Below are positions 15,310 to 25,157 of a stretch of DNA of 64,000 bases, one piece after another (the stretch's first letter is position 1; every line of letters begins with the position of its first letter). Source of the DNA: Pseudomonadota bacterium (GTDB lineage: Bacteria > Pseudomonadota > Alphaproteobacteria > Reyranellales > Reyranellaceae); the NCBI GenBank assembly GCA_018242505.1, contig JAFEBU010000065.1:62001-126000 (forward strand), in the 5' to 3' direction. Both the position numbers and the translations under genes were made by a program. The notes under the pieces are model-generated. The model worked only from the letters and a program-made list of their open reading frames with translations, ran no database searches and was not told the DNA's origin.

Positions 15310-16518
15310 ATGCCCCAGGGCAGCAAAGGCGCGTTGGATGGGCTGAAGGTGATCGATCTGTCGCGGGTCCTGGGTGGTCCCTATTGCGGCCAAATGCTGG
15401 CTGACCACGGCGCCGACGTGATCAAGATCGAACCACCGCAGGGCGACGAGACCCGCGGCTGGGGCCCGCCATTCGACCAAGAAGGCATCTCGGCCTATTT
15501 CGCCGGCATCAACCGCAACAAGCGGACCATGGCGCTCGACCTTTCCAGGCCCGAAGGCCGCACCGTGCTGCTGCGACTCTTGGAAGATGCCGATGTACTG
15601 ATCGACAACTTCAAGACCGGCACCATGGAGAAATGGGGCATCGGCTATGCCGACACGCTCTCCAAGAAGTTCCCGCGGCTGGTCCATGCGCGCGTCTCGG
15701 GCTTTGGTGCCGACGGCCCCCTCGGCGGCCTTCCCGGCTACGACGCCATCGTGCAGGCCTCGTCCGGCCTGGTCTCGGTCAACGGCTCGCCGGAAAGCGG
15801 ACCGGTGCGCATCGGCGTGCCGGTGGTCGATCTCTCGACCGGCATGAATGCCTGCATCGGCATCCTGATGGCACTCTACGAGCGCAACACGTCCGGCAAG
15901 GGCCAGTTTGTCGATGCGACGCTCTACGACAGCGCCATCGCCTTGCATCAGCCGCACGCGCCGAACTATTTCATGGCCGGTCTCAAGCCGAAGCTCGTCG
16001 GCAACAGCCATGGAAGCCTCGCGCCTTACGCCAACTTTCCGACCAAGGTCGGCAACATCGTGGTCGGAGCCGGCAACGATGGACAGTTCCGGAAGCTTTG
16101 CCAGATGCTGGGCAAGCCAGAGCTTGCCGACGACCCGCGCTTCAAGACCAACAAGGATCGCGTCGCCCACCGGTCGGAGCTGGAAACCGAGCTTCGGACG
16201 CTCCTGAAAGACCGCGACGCCGACGCTTTCTCCCGGGAATTGATGAAAGGCGGCGTGCCGTCGGGCGCGGTGCTCGATGTGCCCGAGGTGATGGAGCATC
16301 CGCATACCAAGCACCGGGACATGGTGTGGGAGAAGGACGGCTACCGGAATGTCGGCAATCCGGTGAAACTCTCCCGCACTCCGCCAGCCGTGCGCACCAA
16401 GCCGAGGAAATTCGGCCTCGACACGCGGGCCGTGCTGGTGGAATGCGGCTATACGGACGCGGAGATCGACAAGCTCGTCGCGTCCGGCATCGCGCTCACG
16501 GAGGTCAGAAAGAGCTGA
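15310..16518 (+). CDS. Class III CoA transferase (CaiB/BaiF family)
   Basis: A 402-residue family III CoA transferase, which moves CoA between carboxylic acids through an aspartyl-CoA anhydride. The N-terminal Rossmann region VIDLSRVLGGPYCGQMLADH, the KIEPPQGDETR loop and the catalytic GYDAIVQA with Asp145 are all present, and length is normal. GAGGAG lies about 10 bases before the ATG. The acid substrate cannot be deduced. Divergent from the Fe-dependent dehydrogenase. Confidence 0.92.
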   Translation: MPQGSKGALDGLKVIDLSRVLGGPYCGQMLADHGADVIKIEPPQGDETRGWGPPFDQEGISAYFAGINRNKRTMALDLSRPEGRTVLLRLLEDADVLIDNFKTGTMEKWGIGYADTLSKKFPRLVHARVSGFGADGPLGGLPGYDAIVQASSGLVSVNGSPESGPVRIGVPVVDLSTGMNACIGILMALYERNTSGKGQFVDATLYDSAIALHQPHAPNYFMAGLKPKLVGNSHGSLAPYANFPTKVGNIVVGAGNDGQFRKLCQMLGKPELADDPRFKTNKDRVAHRSELETELRTLLKDRDADAFSRELMKGGVPSGAVLDVPEVMEHPHTKHRDMVWEKDGYRNVGNPVKLSRTPPAVRTKPRKFGLDTRAVLVECGYTDAEIDKLVASGIALTEVRKS

Positions 16519-16525
16519 CGGCGCC

Positions 16526-17704
16526 TCAGCGCCGGCCTTGTGCGTCGCCGCCCTTCACCACCCGAACCGGATCGCCGTTGGACAGGCCGTCGGGTGGACT
16601 CTCGATCACCCGGTCGTCCGAGGAAAGACCGGTCGCGATTTCGACCACCTGCCCCAGATCCCGCAAGATCGTGACCGGCTTCAGGACGGCCTTGCCGTTC
16701 GCATCGACCGTCGCAACCCGCAGGCCCTTCCGGTCGAAGATCAAGGCCCCGGCCGGAATCGAGAGGGTCGGTGCATTCTGCACCAGCTCGATGCGCGTAT
16801 TGGCGAACGCGCCCGGCATCAGTTCCCCGGAGCTGTTATCGACCACGACCTGCATGCGTGTCGTCCCAGAGGCCGGATCGACCGCCCGCGCCGAAGCTTC
16901 GACCAAGCCGTCATAGACCTTGCCCGGATATTCCGGCACGGAGATCTTGACCTTGGTGTTGAGCGGCACTGACGGCACGTAATTCTGCGGCACGGCAATC
17001 GTCAGCCGAAGCTTCTTGATATCCGAGACGACGAACAGGGCGAGGCCAGCGCTCGAATCGGCGTTGATCAGTGCGCCGACATCGGTGTTGCGGGTCGTCA
17101 CGATACCATTGAATGGCGCTGTCACGCGCTTGAATTGCGACAACACTTCGAGGCGATCGACGTTGGCCTGGGCAGCTTTCTCATTCGCCTCCTTGACGCT
17201 GAGATCGCCTGTCTTCTCGTCGACCGCCTGGCGGGCGACGGCATTGGTGCCACCAAGGGCCTGCCAGCGCTGCGCCGTGATCTTCGCCAGCGCCGCGGCG
17301 GCCTGCGCCGAGGCAAGCGCCCCTTTGGCCTGGATGAGCTGCTGGTCGAGATCCGGAGCCTCGATCTCGGCAAGGAGCTGTCCCTCCGTCACCGGGCTGC
17401 CGATGTCGACATACCAGGCCTTGAGAAAGCCGCTGACCCGCGCATAGATCGGGGCACGCGAATAGGCTTCCAGCCTGCCCGGCAGGTCGAGAAAAGACTT
17501 GTTCGTGTTCGTGCTGGGCGCGATCAGGGCGACTGTCGGCGCGGCCTGCGCTTCCGTCGCCTCCTTGAGGCGCGCCGCGCTCGAATTGCGTTCCCATATC
17601 CCGTTCCCGACGACCAGGACCGCGATCAGGGCAACGATCATGCCGGTGATCGCAAGGCCGCGGCGGGACCTCGGGGTCGCAGCGGAAGTGGACTCAGGCG
17701 GCAT
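16526..17704 (-). CDS. RND efflux periplasmic adaptor (membrane fusion protein)
   Basis: A 392-residue adaptor. One transmembrane anchor near residues 16-34 (LAITGMIVALIAVLVVGN) tethers it to the inner membrane. The lipoyl halves RVSGFLKAWYVDIGSPVTEG and APFNGIVTTRNTDVGALI bracket an alpha-helical hairpin (residues 120-185), followed by beta-barrel and membrane-proximal domains. The ATG overlaps the end of the RND transporter gene by 11 nt, so both come from one mRNA. No outer-membrane TolC-type gene is adjacent. Converges on the CoA transferase gene 7 bases away. Confidence 0.92.
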   Translation of the reverse strand: MPPESTSAATPRSRRGLAITGMIVALIAVLVVGNGIWERNSSAARLKEATEAQAAPTVALIAPSTNTNKSFLDLPGRLEAYSRAPIYARVSGFLKAWYVDIGSPVTEGQLLAEIEAPDLDQQLIQAKGALASAQAAAALAKITAQRWQALGGTNAVARQAVDEKTGDLSVKEANEKAAQANVDRLEVLSQFKRVTAPFNGIVTTRNTDVGALINADSSAGLALFVVSDIKKLRLTIAVPQNYVPSVPLNTKVKISVPEYPGKVYDGLVEASARAVDPASGTTRMQVVVDNSSGELMPGAFANTRIELVQNAPTLSIPAGALIFDRKGLRVATVDANGKAVLKPVTILRDLGQVVEIATGLSSDDRVIESPPDGLSNGDPVRVVKGGDAQGRR

Positions 17705-20700
17705 GCGGAGCTCCGGATGAGGTCGGATTCGGCTTGGCGGCCTCGCCGTAATGCCGGTGGATGACGCTAAAGACGACGGGCACGAAGATGAGCGTGGCGA
17801 TCGTTGCAAAGACCAGGCCGCCGATCACCGCGCGACCGAGCGGTGCATTCTGTTCGCCGCCCTCGCCCAACCCCAGCGCCATCGGCGTCATGCCGATGAT
17901 CATGGCCAACGCCGTCATGAGCACCGGCCGGAAGCGCACGAAACCGGCTTCGAGCGCGGCCGCCGTCGCATCGCCCAGTTCGGCCAGCCGCTCGCGCGCG
18001 AAGCTCACCACCAGCACGGAGTTGGCGGTCGCCACGCCCATGCACATGATTGCCCCGGTAAGGGCCGGCACCGAAAGGGTCGTGTAGGTCACGAAGAGCA
18101 TCCAGACGATGCCCGCCAGGGCCGCCGGCAGCGCCATTATGATGACGAAGGGATCGCTCCAGGACTGGAAGTTCACGACGATCAGCAGATAGATCAGCAC
18201 GATCGCGCCCGCGAGGCCGAACAGCAGGCCCGAAAAGGCGCTCTGCATCGTCTTCACCTGGCCCTGCACCACGACCTGCCGGACCTTCGGCGCATCCTTG
18301 GAAAGCTCGTCGACGATACTCCGCACCTCGGTCGCGACTCCGCCCAGGTCGCGACCCTGCACCGCTGCATAGATCTGCACCAGCCCCTGCAGATCGTATT
18401 GCGACACCACGGCATTGGCCTTGCTGCGCTTGATGTCCGAGACGCCGCCCAACACCTGAAGCTGGGACGCCGCCGGCGCCATGATCGGCAGGTTGGACAG
18501 TGCCGCCAATGAATCGAGCCGATATTGGGGGGTCTGCAGGACGATGTTGTAGGTGATGCCGGTCTTGGGATTGAGCCAATAGGTCGGCGCCACCTGGCCG
18601 CTGCCCGCGAGATTGACGACCAGCGAGTTGGTGACGTCCCGTGTCGTCAGGCCGACATACTGAGCACGCGTACGATCGACATTGACGTCGAACGCCGGCG
18701 CATTGCGCGCCTGCTGGAGACGGGCATCGACGATCCCCGGAACCTGACGGATGCGCGCCAGGAGCTTGTTCGCCAAGTCGAAATTGGCATCCAGATCGGG
18801 GCCGCGCACCTGTACGTCGATCGGCGACGGCACGCCGAAATTCAGGATCTGGCTGATGATGTCGGCCGGCAGGAAGGAAAAGACAAAGCCCGGAAACCGT
18901 TCAGGCAGCTGGCGGCGCAACTCCGCCACATAGCGCGCCGTCGCCCCGTGGCCTTCGATCAGCTTGATCTGGATATCGCCGTCCTGCGAGCCAATCGTGC
19001 CGGTGTTGTTGTAACTCATGTTGATGCCGCTCACCGGCAAGCCGATGTTATCGACGATCGTCGCGATCTCGCCCGGCGGCAGGATCTCCCGGATCGATTT
19101 CTGGATCGCGACGAACCGATTGGCGGCCTCCTCGACCCGCGTCCCGATCGGCGCGCGCACATGCATCAGGATCTGGCCTGAATCGACGCTGGGAAAGAAG
19201 TTGCGGCCGAGGAAGGGCGCCAGCAGGAACGACGCCAGCACGACGGCCATGAAGGCCGGGATGAAAATGCCGCGATGCGCCAGGGCAAGCGCCAACAGGT
19301 CACGGTAGACTGCGCGCAGCGCCTCGAAGCGAGCCTCGAATCCCTTTTGCAGCCGCACCAGCGGATTTCGGCTTGGTCGCGGGGCCTCCCCGCCGCCATG
19401 CGCGGCATGCGGCTTCAGGAGATAGTTCGCCATGGTCGGCACGAGCGTGCGCGAAAGAATGAACGAGCAGATCATGGCGAACATGACCGCTTCCGCCATC
19501 GGCACGAACAGGAAGCGCGCAACGCCTTCCAGGAAGAACATCGGCACGAACACGATGCAGATGCACAGCAGCGACACGAAGGCCGGCGTCACGATCTGCC
19601 GCGCGCCGTCCATGATCGCGGTCTCCACATCCTTTCCCTGCTCGAGGTGGTAGTTGATGTTCTCGATCGTGACGGTGGCGTCGTCGACCAGGATGCCAAC
19701 CGCGAGCGCGAGCCCGCCCAGCGTCATGATGTTGAGCGTCTCGCCGAAAGCCGCCAGCAGGGAGATCGAACCCAGGATGGCGAGCGGGATGGAGGTGGCG
19801 ATGATCACCGTCGAACGCCAGCTTCCCAGGAACAGCAGGATCATGAAGCTGGTCAGGATCGCCGCCACCATGGCCTCGAACGCCACGCTACCGATCGCGT
19901 TCTTGACGAACAGCGACTGGTCGCCCAGCAGCGCGACCGACAGGTTCGCGGGCAGCGCGCGGCGCATCTCCCCGACCTTCTCCTTGATCCCGTCGATGAT
20001 CGACAACGTCGAGACCGAGCCGTTCTTCAGCACCTGCAGCAAGACCGACCGGCCGCCGTCGACATGGACGATATTCTGCTGTGGAGGCGCACCGTCGCGG
20101 ACCTGGGCGACGTCGCGCAGATAGACGATCGCCCCGTCCTTGGCGAACACCGGAATATTGGCGAGATCGGCGAAGTCCTTCGGCGCGTTGTTGAGCTGGA
20201 TGGCGTATTCGAAGCTGCCAATCTTCTGCGTGCCCGCCGGGGTCAGGAGGTTCTGCGCCGCCAGCGCGTTGGCGACGTCGTTGGCCGACAGTCCGCGCGC
20301 CTGCATCGCCGCCGGGTCGAGGTCGATCTGGATCTGCCGGAATTTGCCGCCGAACGGATAGGGTATTGCCGCGCCAGGAACCGTTACGAGCGGCACACGT
20401 ACGGTGTTGATGGCGATGTCGAACACCGCCTGCTCTGACAGCCCCTGGCTCGAGAGCGCGAGCTGGATGATCGGCACCGTCGAGGCATTGTAGTTCAGGA
20501 TCAGGGGCGGCGTGATGTTGGGCGGCATCTGCTTCAGCACGGTCTGCGCGATCGCCGTGACCTGCGCGTTGGCCGTACGGATGTCCGCACCCGGCTGGAA
20601 GAAGATCTTCACGATGCCGATTCCGGTATAGGACGTGCCTTCGATGTGCTCGATGTCGTTGACGGTGGTGGTCAGTGCGCGCTGGAAGTTCAGCATGACG

Positions 20701-20888
20701 CGGCCGGACATCTGATCGGGCGGCAAGCCGGTATAGTTCCAGACCACGGCAATGACCGGGATGCGGATCTCGGGAAAGATGTCCGTCGGCGTGCGCATCG
20801 CGGCCAACGGGCCGACGATCAGGATAAGCAACGCCAGAACGACGAATGTCAGGGGCCGCTTGAGCGCAATCCGAACCAGAGCCAGCAT
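17694..20888 (-). CDS. RND efflux transporter, inner-membrane permease
   Basis: A 1064-residue AcrB/HAE1-superfamily proton antiporter. It has the RND layout: TM1, a large periplasmic loop, TM2-6, TM7, a second loop and TM8-12. The proton relay Asp pair is in VGILVDDATVTIEN in TM4. NNAPKDFADLANIPV and LRDVAQVRDG are porter-domain motifs. Start at the ATG at 20888 puts MLALVRIALKRPLTF at the N-terminus, as in homologues; the open frame further upstream is rejected. Exports drugs, solvents or metabolites; specificity unknown. Operon with the adaptor. Confidence 0.92.
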   Translation of the reverse strand: MLALVRIALKRPLTFVVLALLILIVGPLAAMRTPTDIFPEIRIPVIAVVWNYTGLPPDQMSGRVMLNFQRALTTTVNDIEHIEGTSYTGIGIVKIFFQPGADIRTANAQVTAIAQTVLKQMPPNITPPLILNYNASTVPIIQLALSSQGLSEQAVFDIAINTVRVPLVTVPGAAIPYPFGGKFRQIQIDLDPAAMQARGLSANDVANALAAQNLLTPAGTQKIGSFEYAIQLNNAPKDFADLANIPVFAKDGAIVYLRDVAQVRDGAPPQQNIVHVDGGRSVLLQVLKNGSVSTLSIIDGIKEKVGEMRRALPANLSVALLGDQSLFVKNAIGSVAFEAMVAAILTSFMILLFLGSWRSTVIIATSIPLAILGSISLLAAFGETLNIMTLGGLALAVGILVDDATVTIENINYHLEQGKDVETAIMDGARQIVTPAFVSLLCICIVFVPMFFLEGVARFLFVPMAEAVMFAMICSFILSRTLVPTMANYLLKPHAAHGGGEAPRPSRNPLVRLQKGFEARFEALRAVYRDLLALALAHRGIFIPAFMAVVLASFLLAPFLGRNFFPSVDSGQILMHVRAPIGTRVEEAANRFVAIQKSIREILPPGEIATIVDNIGLPVSGINMSYNNTGTIGSQDGDIQIKLIEGHGATARYVAELRRQLPERFPGFVFSFLPADIISQILNFGVPSPIDVQVRGPDLDANFDLANKLLARIRQVPGIVDARLQQARNAPAFDVNVDRTRAQYVGLTTRDVTNSLVVNLAGSGQVAPTYWLNPKTGITYNIVLQTPQYRLDSLAALSNLPIMAPAASQLQVLGGVSDIKRSKANAVVSQYDLQGLVQIYAAVQGRDLGGVATEVRSIVDELSKDAPKVRQVVVQGQVKTMQSAFSGLLFGLAGAIVLIYLLIVVNFQSWSDPFVIIMALPAALAGIVWMLFVTYTTLSVPALTGAIMCMGVATANSVLVVSFARERLAELGDATAAALEAGFVRFRPVLMTALAMIIGMTPMALGLGEGGEQNAPLGRAVIGGLVFATIATLIFVPVVFSVIHRHYGEAAKPNPTSSGAPHAA

Positions 20889-21098
20889 GCCGGCCGCACA
20901 TCTGCCATTTCTACGCGGGAGCGCCAGCCTCCCACGGACCGGCATATCTGCATGGGAGCATGACAGGCAGGCCGAGTCGAGAATTTAAGCCTTTGCCGCG
21001 ATGCATGGCTGGCCGTGCACAGCGCATGGAGAGGTCACGCCCTTGTGAAGCTTGGAATTCCCTGCTTCCCTAAGAAGAAAATTGGGGAAACTGACAGT

Positions 21099-22694
21099 AT
21101 GGCAGACTATGACTACATCATCGTTGGAGCAGGCTCGGCCGGCGGCGCGTTGGCCGCCCGTCTAAGCGAGGATCCCAAAACCAAGATCCTGCTCCTGGAG
21201 GCGGGCGCCGCCAGCCACCCCTATACGCGCATGCCGCTGTCCTTCGGCCTTCTGATCGACAATCCCGCTGCCAACTGGCTCTATCAGTCGGAGCCCGAAC
21301 CCGGGACCGCCAATCGCGTCATCCCGGTGCCGCGCGGAAAGCTGCTGGGCGGTTCGAGCTCGATCAATGGCCTGGTCTGGGTGCGCGGCCAGCCGCTCGA
21401 CTACGACACCTGGGCGCAAATGGGCTGCCGCGGCTGGAGCTGGCGCGACGTGGCGCCGCTCTTCACCCGCATCGAAACCTTTGTCGACGGCGACGGGCGC
21501 AACGGCCGCGGCACGGCGGGGCCGCTCAAGGTATCCACCGTTCCCGACCAGAACCCGCTCTACGACGCCCTGTTCAAGGCAGCGGTCGCAGCGGGCTACA
21601 AGCTCAATCCTGACTACAACAGCGAGGATCAGGAAGGCGTGGTTAAGACGCAGACCTCGATCTTCAAGGGCAGGCGCATGAGCGTTGCCCATTGCTACAT
21701 CGAGCCGGCGATGAAGCGCTCGCCGGGCCTTCGCGTCGTGACCGGCGCACATATGCTGCGCGTGCTACTCGACGGCAAACGATGCGTCGGCGTGGAATAT
21801 GAGAAGGACGGCAAGGTCGTGCAGGCGCGGGCACGGGAAACCATCCTGTCCGCCGGCGGCATCGCAAGCCCGCAAATCCTGGAGCTGAGCGGCATCGGCC
21901 AGCCCGATCTGCTGCGCAAGCACGGGATCGACGTAAAGCACGAGTTGCCGGCGGTCGGCGAGAATTTCCGTGACCACATCAATGCTCGCATCATCTGGCG
22001 CGTGAAGGACCGCAAGGTGTCTTATAATCACATGGCTCGCGGCCTGGGCGCCGCGACGCAGATGATGAAGTACCTCGTGACCGGCGGCGGCTTCATGAGC
22101 CTGCCGTCGGCGCCGCTACTTGCCTTTCTGCGGACCCGGCCCGAGCTCGCCACGCCCGACGTTCAGATGCATCTCGTACCCTACTCGATCAAGGATCCTA
22201 AGACGCGCAGGTTGCAGGATTTTCCATCCATGACGGTTGCCTGCTACCAGCTTCGTCCGGAAAGCCTGGGTTCGGTCCATGTCAAGTCGCCCGATCCCAA
22301 GGCCCAGCCCGCCATCCGCTTCAACTTCCTTGCCGATCCGATCGACCAGCGCGCCATGGTCGATGGCTTTCGCATGATGCGGAAGATCGTCGACGCCGCG
22401 CCGATGGATCTCTATCGCGATTCCGAGTTCTCGCCGGGACCGAGCGTTCGGTCGGACGAGGAGATCCTCACCTGGATCCGCAACAATTCGCAAACTGCCT
22501 ACCATCCGATCGGCACATGCCGCATGGGTCCGGGGCCCAACGCGGTGGTTGACGACAAGCTCCGGGTGCATGGGCTTGAGGGGTTGCGCGTCGCTGACGC
22601 CTCGATCTTTCCGACCATGCCCTCGGGAAACACCAATGCGCCGTCGATCATGGTTGGCGAAAAGGCCGCCGATATCCTGAAGGCGGCATCTTAG
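21099..22694 (+). CDS. GMC-family FAD oxidoreductase (choline dehydrogenase-like)
   Basis: A 531-residue glucose-methanol-choline flavoenzyme that oxidises an alcohol. It begins with the ADP-binding DYIIVGAGSAGGALAARLSE and ILLLEAG, carries GMC signature 1 (PRGKLLGGSSSINGLVWVRG) and signature 2 (SAGGIASPQILELSGIG), and the C-terminal active-site segment AYHPIGTCRMG and PSGNTNAPSIMVGEKAADI. The ATG at 21099 follows GGGGAAA. Monocistronic by layout, with 210 bases of divergent intergenic DNA to the RND gene. Alcohol substrate unknown; a long-chain, terpenoid or glycol alcohol would fit the region. Confidence 0.92.
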   Translation: MADYDYIIVGAGSAGGALAARLSEDPKTKILLLEAGAASHPYTRMPLSFGLLIDNPAANWLYQSEPEPGTANRVIPVPRGKLLGGSSSINGLVWVRGQPLDYDTWAQMGCRGWSWRDVAPLFTRIETFVDGDGRNGRGTAGPLKVSTVPDQNPLYDALFKAAVAAGYKLNPDYNSEDQEGVVKTQTSIFKGRRMSVAHCYIEPAMKRSPGLRVVTGAHMLRVLLDGKRCVGVEYEKDGKVVQARARETILSAGGIASPQILELSGIGQPDLLRKHGIDVKHELPAVGENFRDHINARIIWRVKDRKVSYNHMARGLGAATQMMKYLVTGGGFMSLPSAPLLAFLRTRPELATPDVQMHLVPYSIKDPKTRRLQDFPSMTVACYQLRPESLGSVHVKSPDPKAQPAIRFNFLADPIDQRAMVDGFRMMRKIVDAAPMDLYRDSEFSPGPSVRSDEEILTWIRNNSQTAYHPIGTCRMGPGPNAVVDDKLRVHGLEGLRVADASIFPTMPSGNTNAPSIMVGEKAADILKAAS

Positions 22695-22819
22695 GGCGCA
22701 ATCCAGCCGGCGTTGGTTCAGGGCGCCCGCCAACCGTGCATGTCGTGATCACCGTCTGGTCACGGCATTTGGTACCGCCCTCGGATAACATCTCCGTTAT
22801 CGAGGGCAACAACGCACAT

Positions 22820-23668
22820 ATGGTCGACGTCAGCAGCACCTACGCAGAGGCGCGACATGCCTTGCGCTCCATCTGTCCCACGCCGATCCTGAATTGGCGC
22901 GAGGCGCGCTACTACGGGCGCTACGGGGAGGTCGAGCTCCATCTTCTCGAATTCCTTTGCCGTCGAGACCAGGACGCGATCGATGTCGGCGCCAATGACG
23001 GCAGTTACGTGCACTACATGCGGCGGCACGCGCGGCGCGTCATAGCCTACGAGCCGATGCCCCATCTTGCCACGGCGCTGCGTGCGAAGTTCCCGTCCAG
23101 CGTGCGGATCGAGGGCATCGCCCTGTCCGACAACAACGGTACAGTCGAGTTGCGCATGCCCTTGGTCGACGGCGTCCTCGTCGAAGGGTGCTCGACCATT
23201 TCCTTCGATGCGTCGGCAACCTATACAGCCTATCAAGGCGTCGAGGTGCCGGCGGCCAGGCTCGACGACATCTACCAGGACCAGGTCGGCTTCATAAAGA
23301 TCGACGTGGAAGGCCACGAGCAGGCCGTGCTCGACGGTGCCCGTGAAACCATCCAGCGCTGCATGCCACGGCTCTTGATCGAGATCGATGAGCGCCTGTC
23401 GCCTGGCGGGATCGACCGGACCCGCAGCTATTTCACAGAGCTGGGTTACCGGGGCTTCTTTATCCACAATGGCAATTTGAAGCCGATGGAGCGATTCTCG
23501 GTGGAGAGGATGCAGCGGCGCGATGAGCTGCCCAATCTTACGGCTCCGCTTTCCGAGCGTGGCCGGTTCGGGTGCTATCTCTACAATTTCATCTTCCTCC
23601 CGCCGGACGAACCGCAGAGGACTTTGTGGAAAATGTCGGAGCGACTTTACAAGTTCACCGACCACTGA
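22820..23668 (+). CDS. FkbM-family SAM-dependent methyltransferase
   Basis: A 282-residue protein with the FkbM methyltransferase core: DVGANDGSYVHYM (SAM loop), VIAYEPMPHLATALRAKF, VELRMPL and FIKIDVEGHEQAVLDGA. These enzymes O-methylate polyketides, glycans and lipid-linked sugars. The ATG at 22820, preceded by GAGGG, is preferred; a GTG at 22736 in frame would add 28 residues without homology. It neighbours a GT4 glycosyltransferase and a sugar-type aminotransferase, so a glycan or glycolipid substrate is inferred. Confidence 0.85.
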   Translation: MVDVSSTYAEARHALRSICPTPILNWREARYYGRYGEVELHLLEFLCRRDQDAIDVGANDGSYVHYMRRHARRVIAYEPMPHLATALRAKFPSSVRIEGIALSDNNGTVELRMPLVDGVLVEGCSTISFDASATYTAYQGVEVPAARLDDIYQDQVGFIKIDVEGHEQAVLDGARETIQRCMPRLLIEIDERLSPGGIDRTRSYFTELGYRGFFIHNGNLKPMERFSVERMQRRDELPNLTAPLSERGRFGCYLYNFIFLPPDEPQRTLWKMSERLYKFTDH

Positions 23669-23695
23669 GGACGGGAAACGCGGATCCGCCCGTCC
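23669..23695. other. Inverted repeat between convergent FkbM and GT4 genes
   Basis: GGACGGG at 23669-23675 pairs with CCCGTCC at 23689-23695, with a nested GCGGATCCGC palindrome between. It sits directly after the methyltransferase stop and 16 bases before the stop of the converging glycosyltransferase. No T-run follows, so any terminator role is uncertain. Confidence 0.35.
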
Positions 23696-23710
23696 GGCCG
23701 ATATCGATCT

Positions 23711-24949
23711 TCAATCGGCCGCAGCCTCGACAGAGCCCGACACGGGGTGGACCGATGTCCGGCGCGCCGGCCGCCGGCTGACGCGCTGAATATGGCCAAC
23801 CAGATGCTGGCCGATGCGATTCCAGTCGAACCTCGCGGCACAGGCGTCGAATGCCACCTTCTGCCGACGATTGAGCGTGTCGAAATCGTCGATCAAGCGC
23901 ACCACTTCGGCCGCGAGATCGGCATGGCTGTCGAAGAATCCGATGCTATCACCGTCCTTGAGCGGCATTCCGGGAAGTGCAACCCGCATCGCGAGGATCG
24001 GCATTCGGTTGAAGACATAATCGAGCCCTTTGAGCTTGAATCCCCCCAAAAGATCGATCACCAGCGCAAGGCGCGCCGCGGCCATGTAGGGCAGCACATC
24101 TTCCACCCGGCCGACAAAATCCACCGACGGATAGCGCTGCCGCAGGCCGACCAGATAGTCTGTGTCGATTTCGCCCACGAACTGCAGTTGAACTCCCGAG
24201 GCCGATAGCGTCGATGCAGCGGTCGCCAGGAACCGCTCCAGCGCAACCCGCTTGGGCGGCCAGTCGAAACTTCCGACAACGACAGCGCGTCTCGGAATGC
24301 TTGCGTCAATGGTGCGGGAAACGATGCGGTGCCCGCCGTAGCCGGGCGGCAGGAAGGCGACAGGGGTGCCAGCGGCGTCGGCAACGAAGCGGCGGCAGTC
24401 CTCGGGTGTGTTGGATGTCACCAGATCCGCCATTGCGATCAGCGACCGCTCCAGCCTGCGCACCTTGAGGAGATCGACCTGCTTGACGATACGGCGCATG
24501 CCCCGGCTCTCGGCTGCAATACGCTGCGCTGCGGTAACTTCGTGATTGTGTGCAAGGTAGACGACCTTGGGCGAGCGCCGGCTGCGCGCGAGATGATTTC
24601 GGACCGCATCGACCGCCCAGCCGGAGCAAATGCTGTCGAACACGATGACGTCCCACGTACCGGCCTCAAGAGCCCGCCCGAGCGTTTGCATCATTGAGAC
24701 GCCGCGTATGGCCACCTCCGGCTTGCCGTGGAGCAAACGCCGCCAGCGCGGCAACTTCTCCTCTTTGACCAACCGCCAGGCGAGGCCGCGCGAGTCAGTT
24801 GGTTTCGTCGATTTTTCGGCCCGAGAGAGCCCCAGGACACACAAAGACAGCCCAGCAGCATGCACGGCTCGAATGAGGCCTTCGGAATAGATAAGCTGAC
24901 CATTGGTCGCCGGATCGGGGTCAGCAAGCGTGATCCAGAGGCAATTCAT
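23711..24949 (-). CDS. Glycosyltransferase, GT4-like
   Basis: A 412-residue GT-B fold protein. The N-domain starts MNCLWITLADPDPATNGQLIYSEGL, with the NG near the nucleotide-sugar cleft. VVYLAHNHEVTAAQRIA is in the middle of the N-domain, and the C-domain has AVVVGSFDWPPKRVALERFL and FVGRVEDVLPYMAAARLALV, typical of group 1 transferases. Cytoplasmic; donor and acceptor unknown. Divergent from the CBS-DegT aminotransferase with 208 bases between, and convergent with the FkbM gene. Confidence 0.82.
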   Translation of the reverse strand: MNCLWITLADPDPATNGQLIYSEGLIRAVHAAGLSLCVLGLSRAEKSTKPTDSRGLAWRLVKEEKLPRWRRLLHGKPEVAIRGVSMMQTLGRALEAGTWDVIVFDSICSGWAVDAVRNHLARSRRSPKVVYLAHNHEVTAAQRIAAESRGMRRIVKQVDLLKVRRLERSLIAMADLVTSNTPEDCRRFVADAAGTPVAFLPPGYGGHRIVSRTIDASIPRRAVVVGSFDWPPKRVALERFLATAASTLSASGVQLQFVGEIDTDYLVGLRQRYPSVDFVGRVEDVLPYMAAARLALVIDLLGGFKLKGLDYVFNRMPILAMRVALPGMPLKDGDSIGFFDSHADLAAEVVRLIDDFDTLNRRQKVAFDACAARFDWNRIGQHLVGHIQRVSRRPARRTSVHPVSGSVEAAAD

Positions 24950-25105
24950 CGTCCGCCCGAGTTGTGGTCCTTGTGGACCAACATGCTGAGATGCCTTCGC
25001 GCTGACCAGTGACCAAGAAAGGGCTTTGGCTGCTGCATTCCGATCAACACCGGCCACAAAGTGGCCACTGGCTTCAAGCATCCAACGCACGTCTGATGGC
25101 GCTTG

Positions 25106-25134
25106 GCCGATCGTGTTCGGGGTGTGCGATCGGC
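25106..25134. other. Inverted repeat in the leader of the CBS-DegT gene
   Basis: GCCGATCG (25106-25113) and CGATCGGC (25127-25134) form an 8-bp dyad with a 13-base spacer, ending 12 bases before the AAGGAGG ribosome site at 25147-25153. A shorter dyad GGCCAC-AAA-GTGGCC lies at 25052-25066. These could be a regulator site or leader hairpins; nothing identifies which. Confidence 0.35.
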
Positions 25135-25157
25135 GGAGTATCCGGAAGGAGGACTAG

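Noticed and set aside
22736..22819. GTG start for the FkbM methyltransferase giving 28 more residues
   Set aside because: The extra segment lacks homology-like sequence and no ribosome site precedes the GTG; the ATG at 22820 is more plausible, though not certain.
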